Shown here piece by piece: positions 55,157 through 64,000 of a stretch of 64,000 bases of DNA. Under the pieces are notes generated by a model. It made no database searches. It was not told where the DNA came from and was given only the letters and a program-made list of their open reading frames with translations. The translations under genes and the position numbers were made by a program. The first letter of the stretch is position 1, and each line of letters begins with the position of its first letter. The DNA is from Parietaria judaica. Its lineage: Eukaryota; Streptophyta; Magnoliopsida; Rosales; Urticaceae. The DNA lies in the NCBI GenBank assembly GCA_954871525.1, contig OX940865.1, forward strand, positions 26,644,420 to 26,708,419, given 5' to 3'.

Positions 55157-58043
55157 ATGGAGCCTCCTCCTTTCCAGGAAGCAGCTCGCTGCGATGTCTG
55201 CAAATGCGGCTTCAACACCTTCAGGCGAAGGGTTCGTTCTCCATTCTGCATGTCTTTAGATTGATTGATGATTAGGTTCAGGATTACGAACTGAGCCGAT
55301 TCAGCATCCATGGCGTTGTTGTGATCTCCGAATTCGATACAGCTTTGGGTTCGGTTTTGAATTTCGTAATTGCCATTGGCAAGTGAATGTTCTGAGTTTT
55401 TTTTTTTTTGCAGCATCATTGTCGGTGTTGTGGAAGAACACTGTGCCATGAACACTCATCAGATCAGCTGGTAAGATTTTCTCTTCCATTCCAACTTCTC
55501 GATCTTCCATTAATGGTGACAGTGATTGAGCTTCCATTGATCGATCTTTTCTTTGTGTATAATCAGGCATTACCGCAATTCGCCATTTACTCGCCTGTCA
55601 GAGTTTGTGCTGATTGCTTTAACGACTCGTCGAGGTAAATGTTTCGCCTGATTTGATGTTAGAGTTCAAGTCTCATGTCCAGGGAACGGATTCGGATTAA
55701 ACGTACGAATTAGTTCGATCTCGTGGGGCTTCGGGCTGCAAATTAGTCGGTAAATGGAATGCAATATAGTTGCCAGAATTACCTCTGGTATAGCTGCTAA
55801 TTATCTTACTTAGTGTTATAAATAGAACGGAAAATAGCAATGAACATACAGATTAGCCGACACGGGAGCTTGGAAAGAAAACCAAGGGCAAAGTAAAACA
55901 AATTCATTATGAATGAAAAAAATGATACAATGGAGGAGAGCAAAAGAGCGAAATTTAATGATGAAATTATATTAAAACGCCAATTACAATAAAGCCCATA
56001 ATCCCAAAGGTTCATACCAATGCCCAAGAGCTAAAAGCTATGTTGAAATGTGAAGCTAGAAACAGGCCGACCCAAGAGAAACGGATTCGGGTCGCAAGCT
56101 ATGAACACTTAGTATCGTGAATGTGATTTCTACCATTGTTTTTCTTGATATATTTTTTAATATTGATGTTTAAGCCTTTTTCTAGAAGACTTAAACTTCT
56201 CTTGTTTTATTTGCCTATAGAACATATGTTTTAATTTTTTTTCATTCATTCTTAGATTTCGAATTAAAAAAATCTGTTTGTGGTTGTTTAATCACAGACC
56301 CGGGAAACCCATCATTCGAGCTTCTTCAAATGAATCTGGCTCTATAGCAGAAGGGATTTCTAGTTTAAGCATTGGTGAAGACAATGAACAAATGAAAACC
56401 GAATTAACTTCGGAGCAGAAACCGGTTTTAGGCGCTGTTGAATGCAAGTGCGGAATGCCTCTTTGCATCTGTGAAGCTCCAGTATCATCCACTGAAGAAC
56501 CTCCCGTGCCTGTATAACTCTTCAGCTCTACACATGATGTATGTATCTACCGCACACACCATATATGCATTTCTCATTTAGTTCATTTCCTTTTGTGAAC
56601 AGAAGAAAACAGTACCGACCTATGTTCCTCAGTCGAATCCACGACCCAAGAAAAGTGAATCTTCTTTAAAGAGTAAAGGTTCAACTTCAAATAGCAAGTC
56701 GAGGTATGAATAGATTGATTAGACATTGTTTTACTAGAAAACCCTGTATTTCTTCAGTTTTAATATTCTGCAAATGGGAATTCACGAATGTTATGTATTT
56801 CTCTTTATTACGAATGAATCAGGAATAACAACCTAACCTTTCCTTCGAGAACAAGCTCAAAATCTCTTCAAATGGTGCTAACTTGCTAAGCAAAAGATTA
56901 GTCCTATCAAAGCATTAGAGAAGACCGAAAATGTACCATATTACCCTTAACGACATGATTAAAAGAAAACGATATTAAACAAGACTAAATGACCATATTG
57001 TCCCTCCAACACTCTCCAAATTGCGATCTCTTACCAATGGTCACTTCCACTGTGCAGTTCTGCTTTCAACTGGGGTCAATCATACAATGGTCCCTCGGAC
57101 AAATTACCATTGGATTATGAAGTCAACGGAGAGGTATAAATAAGCTGCGTTTTATCTACACGATATACCAAAATATGTTAAAGGAACTTACTCGCTCTTG
57201 ATTTTGCGTCCTTTGCGAAGGGTTTGAGAGAAGCTATAAAAAATGGCGACATTGACGCGGTCAAGAAGCTTCTGAGTCAGGTATTTACTATTTTGGATAA
57301 AATAATAATTTAATATATATATATATAGATATATATGTTGATACAGTATATTTTGACAGGGTGTAGATGCAAATTACCATGACAAGCAAGGGTCGTCTTT
57401 GCTACATTTGGTACACATCTGTTTTCTGTTCTGATATATGATTTTTTATACATGACAAATTTTATTTTATTTTTAACTTACTTCTAAATCTTCCTCAGGC
57501 GGCTGTTTTTAATCAAACCGAGATAGCTTTCGCTCTCATGGAAAACGGAGCCAGCCTGAATTACAAGAACGCTCAGGGTAATTTATTTTAAGATTATTAA
57601 ATGGGATATGTTTTACTGAATACCAGGGCCGGACTCAGAATACAAATTCTCAGCCTGCATAATCGTAATTAAGGGTAAAAATTAAAAGAATTAAGTACGA
57701 TTTTGAACTAGTACTGATCCTCGATCTACTGTTGCATGGTAGCACAACAATGTAACGCGGGTTATCATTACGAGTAAATATCACTAGTACCCTCTAACTT
57801 ATCATTGTGTACCAAATTGGTCTCTATATTTTCTTTTTGTTTTCTTTTTTTTGCATCAAATTATCCGTTGAACCAAATTGGTCTCTTAAGGACGAGTTTT
57901 ATATAGTTTATCACTATATGTGTGTATATATATATGTGTGTGTATAATCATCTCTTCATTTTTATGTAGGGGAAACACCACTGGATTGTGCTCCTGTGAC
58001 ATTGCAATTCAAGATGAGAGAGAAGATAAAAGAAGAGCAGTGA
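55157..58043 (+). CDS. FYVE-type zinc-finger protein with C-terminal ankyrin repeats, 284 aa, 10 exons
   Basis: Exons 55157-55231, 55414-55470, 55567-55634, 56298-56511, 56603-56703, 57058-57133, 57221-57280, 57360-57410, 57499-57577 and 57970-58043 join in frame (855 nt). The FYVE finger spans residues 12-61: CDVC, the basic RRRHHCRCCG that contacts phosphatidylinositol 3-phosphate, CHEH and CADC. One Cys ligand of the canonical set is a His (CxxH). The middle (68-180) is Ser-rich with a CKCGMPLCIC cluster. Exons 7-10 encode about two ankyrin repeats (GLREAIKNGDIDAVKKLLSQ, DKQGSSLLHLAAVFNQTEIA, GETPLDCAPVTLQFKMRE). The likely site of action is endosomal or vacuolar membranes, as a PI3P-dependent scaffold; no enzyme domain is present. 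The last exon has a decayed copy downstream. Confidence 0.88.
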
Positions 58044-58959
58044 AGCTTTATATTTGTGTGTATGTTTCACTTTGTGCCTTTATTTTTAATGGATGTGCAA
58101 AGTTGCCCTTGTTTCCCTATTATCAACCATATCTTTACCAAACTGCTACACAACAACCTAAGAAAACTTATGCCGTAAAGTTTTCCTTTTAGAGCAATGC
58201 AATATGTCACTCCTTGACAATAAATATAAGTATTTGCAGCCGTACCCCTGAACTTCCCTTCTTGTCTCGATATCCCAACTACTATACTAGCAAATTTCAA
58301 AATTTTCGCTCTAACCGCTACGAAAATTGATTTTCTTTATTCTTCCGTAAATGTTAACTTATTATAGTGTACTTGAGATGATTTTTCTATAAACACTAGT
58401 ATGTGCATTGCATGTGGTTTACTAAGCTGCCTTAAAATCGGCTGAATTGTGTCGTTGCGATGCACATGGTTGCGTATTTACGATTAATTTGTTCGTAAAC
58501 ACCATAAGTGTATTAAAAGTGACAAAAATCTGTTATAAACTTTCGGAGTCGTTAATAATTACATGATAAATCTGTACAAAATTACGGTAATCTCTTACCA
58601 AACAAAGTTTACGAGAACAAAAAATGTGACAGCACCACAAGTTAGTTCATTAGCTTAGCTTATAGTCCGACGGAGTTCACATCGTATCTTCTCTTTGTTG
58701 AAAATGGGTTTGAGTGTCTTGAAAATAAAACACAAATATAATCACATTATATATATATATTTATTAGTGATTTTTAAATTAATTTATTTATTGAATATAT
58801 ATATTAAGATCATTTCCCATAATAATATATCACAATGAAAAAATATATAAATTCCATAAATGCATTTTAATGTGACAACGTTACAACACAAATCAGTCAA
58901 ATGGAACGCTTTACAAATAAATGCATATTGTATTATATATAGGTGTATGTACATATTCC

Positions 58960-59286
58960 TTACAAGTTTAAAGGTCCCTTGATCACCGATCCCAGCTCAG
59001 TCTTGGGGCTCTGAATCGGAGCTCGATTCTCCCTCGAACTCGGAAGCCACAGGTTTGAAGCCGAGGTCGGAGCTTTTGGGAGGGTTCCTCTTGGTCGTCT
59101 TTTCCCTTCAAGAGATGACGAATACGAGGAAACCCTCCCGATCTTGGCCTTCAAGCCCGCGGCCCCCGAATCCGAAAAAGAGTTGAGCCCCGGTTCAGAG
59201 CTTGAAGACTCAGCCGGGGTCGGAATCTTTGGGAGAGTTTCATCGTGGTAAATGGTAATATATAGGTATGCGCTGAGACATTCCAT
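58960..59286 (-). other. Unassigned 108-codon open frame, GC-rich island
   Basis: The frame reads a short N-terminus and then a Ser/Pro/Lys-rich protein with an internal repeat TLPKIPTPAES / TLPKAPTSASN. The DNA (about 58985-59235) is clearly richer in G+C than its surroundings and sits between the two copies of the FYVE exon-10 segment. I recognise no family and see no signal peptide or splice partners. The plus strand of the same stretch is also largely open (SESELDSPSNSEATGLKPR), so the direction is uncertain. It could be a fragment of an insertion rather than a gene. Confidence 0.25.
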
Positions 59287-59489
59287 GTATACTTGATTTA
59301 GTGTATGTTTTCTTGTTCATATGTTTTATTTATTTTTTCATGTACTTATTTTAAGTCAGTTTAATAATCTAGAAGCATATTTTGTTTCAAATAAAATATG
59401 TTTACTTCCTTGCAACATTCTGAATGAGTGATATTTTTAGATATGGTGTAAAATGCCTAGTTGTTTTTCTGTATCCAGAAATTCTGGTG

Positions 59490-60230
59490 TAAAATAAAGT
59501 ACGATTTTGAATTATTACCGAACGATGGTAGCGTAGCGATATCGTGCGGCCGGGTTATCGTTACGAGTAAATTAACACCACTGGATTGTGCTCCTGTGAC
59601 ACTGCAATTCACGATGAGAGAGAATATGAAAGAGGAGCAATGAAGCTATATATGTATATTGTGTATGTTTCACTTTGTGCACAATTGCCCTTTATTTTTA
59701 GTGGATGTGCAAAATTGCCCTGGTTTCCTATTCCCAAACTGCTAAGAAAACTCATGCAAGTGCAATAAAAGTTTTCCTTTTAGAGCAATGCAACATTTCA
59801 CTCCTTAGTCCTTAAAACAAACATACCTCTGAACTTTCTGTGTTGTCTCAATTTCCCGATTACTTTTTTGTAGCATATTTCAAAATTTTCATTCTAATCG
59901 TAATAAAATTGATTTTTTGTCAAATTGTAAATTACATTATTTTGTCCATAAACACTAGAATGTGCATTGCCCCTTAGTTATTTTTTTCTTTTATTTGTTT
60001 GATGAATTTCACAAATTCTCCTTCTAATTGTTAAAAATCGTTAATTTTAAGCAATGTACAATGCACATTTAGTATATTTATGATCATTTTGTCCATAAAC
60101 CCCCAAAATAATAAACAATTACAGCATAAATCGCAACAAATTAACAAGTTTAACGGTAAACTTTTACCAAACGAAGTTTACGAGAAAAAAATGCGACAAA
60201 ACTACAAGTTAATTCATTGACTTAGCTTAT
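59490..60230 (+). pseudogene. Duplicated terminal exon and 3' flank of the FYVE-ankyrin gene
   Basis: This stretch repeats about 57690-58660 in order, about 1.8 kb downstream. It contains AAGTACGATTTTGAA, GGGTTATC(A/G)TTACGAGTAAAT, the exon-10 sequence CACCACTGGATTGTGCTCC (59567-59643), AAGTTTTCCTTTTAGAGCAATGCAA and ACTACAAGTTAATTCATTG. The exon copy still reads TPLDCAPVTLQFTMRENMKEEQ-stop. It has lost the AG splice acceptor (AAATTAACACC instead of GTAGGGGAAACACC), so it is probably not spliced in. The copies differ by many substitutions and indels. Confidence 0.8.
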
Positions 60231-60710
60231 AATTATTCAAATAAAAATAGAGCCATAGATTGAAATTACTCAAACATGTAAAAGAAATAGAAGAAAGACT
60301 AGCCCTCTCATCACCTTTCTTTTGTTTTGCAAGTGGCATGGCTTTTTTGCTTTGATTGCTGGGTCTTCTTTTTGTGGAGATAAGATTGTAAAGCAAATGC
60401 ATATGGCATATGCAATTGCAATTGGAATGTGCTTGTGAGGTCATAGTTAATGCCTCTTGTTGGTGTTTCCAAAGTGAATTTGCACTTCATTGCATTATGT
60501 CATCACCACTTTCAAGACTCAAAAGTGGTGATGTGAGAATCAATACAATGAATTGGATAAGTCTAATATCTCTGTTTTGGCATTGCTAGTCTAATGATAT
60601 TTATGCATGTGTTTTCTCATGATGTGTGAGAGTGGTTGGGGTTTTCTCTTAAATATTAGTTTTGGAGTAATTTGCATGTTTGGCCCTCACACTTTTTCGG
60701 TTCATGCACA

Positions 60711-61130
60711 AATACCTCTTGAGCTCATACATATTTGGCCAATGGAAAAAGCATTCCCGCCAAATGCCACGAAGATCTAAAAAAATACCTCTTGAGCTCA
60801 TCCTTAATACATATTTGGCCAATGCAAAAAGCATTCCCGCCAAATGCCACGAAGATCTAAAAAAATACCTCTTGAGCTCATCCTTAATACATATTTGGCC
60901 AATGCAAAAAAGCATTCCCGCCAAATGCCACGAAGGCCACGAAGAAGATCTCAAAAAACAAAATGTGAGAAAGGGAGTCCGTTCACGGCTGGCTACATGC
61001 TTCAATCAGTGACCATTATATTTGGCTACATGCTTAAAATGTTTCCAGCATTCCCGCAAAATGCCACGAAGGCCACGAAAGAAGATCTAAAAAAAAAAGT
61101 GAGAAAGGGAGTCCGTTCGTGAGTCCTTCT
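60711..61130. repeat. ~80-bp minisatellite
   Basis: Three close units start AATACCTCTTGAGCTCAT at 60711, 60784 and 60864. They share CATATTTGGCCAATG(C/G)AAAA, GCATTCCCGCCAAATGCCAC and GAAGATCT. A further pair of diverged half-units follows (60925-60990 and 61045-61125), each with GCCACGAAGGCCACGAA and GTGAGAAAGGGAGTCCGTTC. Open frames across it repeat the same peptide and are not genes. Confidence 0.85.
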
Positions 61131-61134
61131 ATGT

Positions 61135-62195
61135 AATTTTGTTAATATGAGTGAAAACGTGCATTACATTAAATGTGTATATCGAAGGTATACACTGCCA
61201 TTTCCTTCTTAAGGCAAAAGAAAAGGAGCTTCGTGCTCTAAAAATATATAATTTCAAAGAGAAATTACACCAAAATATTAGTTTTGGGACAATAGCGCAC
61301 TAGTCCAAAAGTTGGAGGGGGCAATCGTGGCAATTCTTCTTATTTTAATGTCGATTAAGTAATTGATGACGTGGTCCTTGTGGGATCTGACTAGGATGAC
61401 ACGGACCAAAATTAGCCATTGGCTGGCTGGTCCATACTTTTCTAATCAAAAGATTACATTAATATTGATCTTTTTAATTTAACACATTCTTTTTTATATC
61501 TAATTAAGGTTTTGTCATTTCACATTATCAATTAACCATTTTTCTTTTTCTTTCTTACTATTCTTGATAAATAAATATAAAAAAGGGATACAAGCATAGC
61601 CTCTCATCATATATATTTTTTTATTATATATATATAGTAATTTTAATTGTGCTTACGTTTGGTTTCTTTAAATTAATTAAAAACCATCCACATTAGTGCT
61701 TTGACTAGTCATGATAAAAAGAAGTAAACGTGTTAGATTGACATGTGGTGCCAATTTGTTTAGCACTTTAACCTAACAATTAGGTGTAGATATTTCTCTT
61801 AATAGAGGTTTGAAATAAATAATTATGATAAAATTGATGGCTATTCCTTTATATAAACTTGTTTATGTTACTACTATATAATTATATACTATAATTGTCC
61901 CACAAAATATAGAAATGGTTATTGAGTGTGCTGTGTGCCATCACAAAAAGTAAAAATAAAAACAAAATAAGAAAATAGGTACATGACATCTTCATAGTCT
62001 TACGGAATATGCTATGGATCATGTAGGATTATTTATGGCAAAGATATAAGACGGTTTTAGAGCGATGAAATAATTATTTTAATTGAATTAATACATGAAT
62101 TTCATTAAAAAAAAAAACAAGATCTTGAAAAGGACTACTCGAACTGATGTAGCAGAAGCTTGAATTCGAAGTAATCGTTGATTGATAGTTCGTGT
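61135..62195. other. Intergenic DNA, no supported gene
   Basis: AT-rich, with a (TA)n stretch near 61610-61637. No domain-bearing frame, tRNA or bounded transposon seen. Confidence 0.5.
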
Positions 62196-62657
62196 AAGGT
62201 TCAACTTGCCGAATTTGTCGATAAATCGCTTGCCATTTTGGACGGATTTATCATTTGTTTGTCGATTAATCGACGAAAAACTAATAAACACTGTCGATTA
62301 TCGTTACCAGCACTTATCGAGGATTATCGATGAAAAATCACTAAAATATTTTTAAGAATATATTTACTAAGTTTATAATGTTGATAAAACATTAAAATGC
62401 CAAAAATAAAATTATTTCATACTCAAACATAGATAAATAAAATATAGTCTCACTCTAACGTATGGAAATACTCGAATAAAATCATCGAAAAGTATAAAAT
62501 TTATTGAAAAGTACCATATTTTTGTTGTTTTTCAAGATGTTTACCGATTTTTGACAAAAAATCATAGAAAAGTACTGGCATGGCCGTCTTGCCGATAACT
62601 ATTAGCAAGACGGATAATCGAGGATTATCGAAGATAATCGTGGAAAAGTCGAACCTT
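62196..62657. mobile_element. hAT-type non-autonomous element (third)
   Basis: The 462-bp element starts AAGGTTCAACTTG and ends with the inverted complement AAGTCGAACCTT. It is flanked by a perfect 8-bp duplication GTTCGTGT (62188-62195 and 62658-62665). The interior is rich in CGAT words (TCGATTATCG, GAGGATTATCGA, AGATAATCG) and has no coding capacity. The 8-bp duplication points to hAT, though its termini differ from the TAGAG elements at 6862 and 22034. Confidence 0.75.
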
Positions 62658-62665
62658 GTTCGTGT

Positions 62666-63523
62666 ATGATTGTCAAATCGTCGATTTTCTCTTTAACTTA
62701 CTCGTCTATGAGTCATACCTGATCATCTACATTTCAATATTTAAAAGTAAAAATGAAACTCGATGACAACCTTAACCTTAGCCGACCAAACTCGAGGGGG
62801 TTGACGGCCATGCTTAGTTTAGAAGATACATATTCAAAATCCTAGAAAAGGTTGTGACAACATTTGCATTGGCATGAAGCTTTATTAGCTAAGAAAAGCA
62901 AGATGAAAAAGAGAGTGTGACCCCTTCCTTTAAGAAGATCAGCAAATCCAATTGCTTTAGCTTTTGAATAAGATAAGTAAAGGAAAGATATGTAGTAAGT
63001 AAGTAATATCAATATCAAAATCAAAAGAAGAAAAGGAAAGGACTCACCGCCCATGTGACGTGTAGGCGCACAAACATTGAGCACCAATCACCACTCGATG
63101 AGTCACTCGCACTATATTCCTACTCATTCGTCGAACCGTGCACCAATAATACATATAAATACATGGTGTATATATACATACTGATAATATGCATATATGT
63201 ATAAATAATAATAATGATAAAAATAACAACTCTTTGCGGCAAAAATATCTAATTTTAACGGCCAAAGTTATAATAAATCTTTAGCTCTACCAATTTGTCG
63301 AACCGTGCACCAAAATAAAGCACAATATATAATTATGTAAATGTGGTTAAACCGGAGGGTTGTTACCGATTTGACCACTTTTTGAAATTTTGACGAAACC
63401 AGGGTTTTAGTTCTATTTTGTTTATATGAAAATAAATTGATTTGGATCCTAACATTCCAAATAAAACACATAACATTCTCGATTCTGAATTTTTTTGCTC
63501 TAAAAAAATATAAATTTCCATAG
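62666..63523. other. Intergenic DNA, no supported gene
   Basis: A near-repeat of CGAACCGTGCACCAA(A/T)A occurs at about 63133 and 63300. Short open frames are unrelated to known families. Confidence 0.5.
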
Positions 63524-63542
63524 TCCGAGCAAGATAGAGTTT

Positions 63543-63778
63543 TCTATTATTATTTTTTTTGACATTATCGACCAATGTTACAATGCAATCTCGCATTACT
63601 GAATACATTCAATGTAAGAACATATAATACTATTAGCCAAGTTTACAATAACATATGATACTATTAGCCAAGTTTACAATATGTAAAAGGTGCACGCATT
63701 TGCGTCTCATAAGATTTGAATCCGTGACCTCTTAGAGAAATATGTAGTGGAGTTACCACTAGGCCAAACAACTTTTAT
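63543..63778 (-). mobile_element. tRNA-derived SINE, minus strand
   Basis: Read on the minus strand, the 236-bp element has box A (TTGGCCTAGTGGTAAC), box B (GGATTCAAATC) and an A-rich tail (AAAAAAAATAATAATAG). It is flanked by a 19-bp target duplication TCCGAG(C/T)AAGATAGAGTTT (63524-63542 and 63779-63797; one mismatch). Within the body, TACTATTAGCCAAGTTTACAAT is repeated in tandem (about 63628 and 63659). Its head resembles the SINE at 40955 but the body is longer and different. Confidence 0.88.
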
Positions 63779-63797
63779 TCCGAGTAAGATAGAGTTT

Positions 63798-64000
63798 AGT
63801 AGTCCACATGTGACATGTTATGACACTTGTCGATACGACATTTTACACGCTAGATTGATGGAATGCTACAAAAACGCAACGTTAGTTACTATTACCGTAT
63901 AAATTGAACATTAGTTATTAACTGACCTAATACCTAAATTATATAACTAAGTAATCTAAGTGACCAATATAAATATATATATACTATAAACACATATAAT
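63798..64000. other. Intergenic DNA to the right edge
   Basis: AT-rich, nothing recognised. Confidence 0.4.

Noticed and set aside
54901..55455. 184-codon minus-strand open frame
   Set aside because: Antisense to FYVE exons 1-2 and their introns, with no domain and no splice logic.
55806..56027. Hydrophobic 73-codon minus-strand frame in FYVE intron 3
   Set aside because: AT-rich codons give Ile/Leu/Phe by composition; no start context or conservation visible. It may be part of an unbounded intronic repeat.
63690..63778. Possible minus-strand tRNA gene
   Set aside because: Same reasons: SINE head with flanking 19-bp duplication.
1..64000. Integrated pararetrovirus or other viral DNA
   Set aside because: No viral coat, movement or polymerase motifs were seen; the only reverse-transcriptase-related sequence is the LINE-type RNase H relic.

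Overview
The window is nuclear DNA of a flowering plant. It is AT-rich, the genes have many short GT-AG introns, and the gene families are plant ones (NAC, JAZ/TIFY, WAT1-like, OSB, PPR, FAX). Dispersed elements (hAT-type, Emigrant/pogo-type, tRNA-derived SINEs) fill the gaps. The protein set suggests a eudicot, but I cannot name the species. Every gene model below was built by hand from splice sites and reading-frame continuity. No transcript or database search was available.

Layout, left to right. 1-6.1 kb: two neighbouring NAC paralogues on the minus strand, one broken (1-1271) and one intact (4150-6000). The intact promoter abuts an array of ~119-bp repeats carrying G-boxes. 6.8-8.7 kb: a hAT-type element with a TCGCGA-rich core and a dead RNase H fragment of a retrotransposon. 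9.3-12.3 kb (minus): an exo/endonuclease-phosphatase protein with an EF-hand. 14.6-15.3 kb: Emigrant-like MITEs. 15.4-16.3 kb (plus): an intronless membrane protein of unknown function. 16.8-19.4 kb (minus): ribosome production factor RPF1 (Brix). 20.5-24.0 kb (minus): a WAT1-related transporter with two small transposons in one intron.

26.9-33.4 kb: a divergent pair, an organellar ssDNA-binding OSB protein (minus) with four PDF motifs and a chloroplast PPR protein of the EMB2750 type (plus), sharing a 610-bp intergenic region. 34.5-36.7 kb (minus): a purple acid phosphatase of the PAP28/29 type. 36.8-37.6 kb: LTR-like DNA with a ~57-bp minisatellite. 40.4-42.1 kb (minus): a DUF1295 / steroid 5-alpha-reductase-like membrane protein with a SINE in an intron. 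44.8-47.9 kb (plus): the TCF25/Rqc1 homologue. 48.7-50.3 kb (plus): a plastid FAX2-like fatty-acid exporter. 51.2-53.1 kb (minus): a JAZ protein of the TIFY3/JAZ11-12 type with a changed degron. 55.2-58.0 kb (plus): a FYVE-ankyrin protein whose last exon and downstream DNA are duplicated at 59.5-60.2 kb. 58-64 kb: gene-poor, with a minisatellite, a hAT-type element and a SINE.

The genes are ordinary housekeeping and regulatory plant genes and do not form an obvious cluster or pathway. The most unusual material is modular or mobile: the TCGCGA-rich hAT elements, the G-box repeat array beside the NAC promoter, the exon-pair duplication in OSB, and a palindromic AAACGACATGTCGTT motif that recurs near genes.
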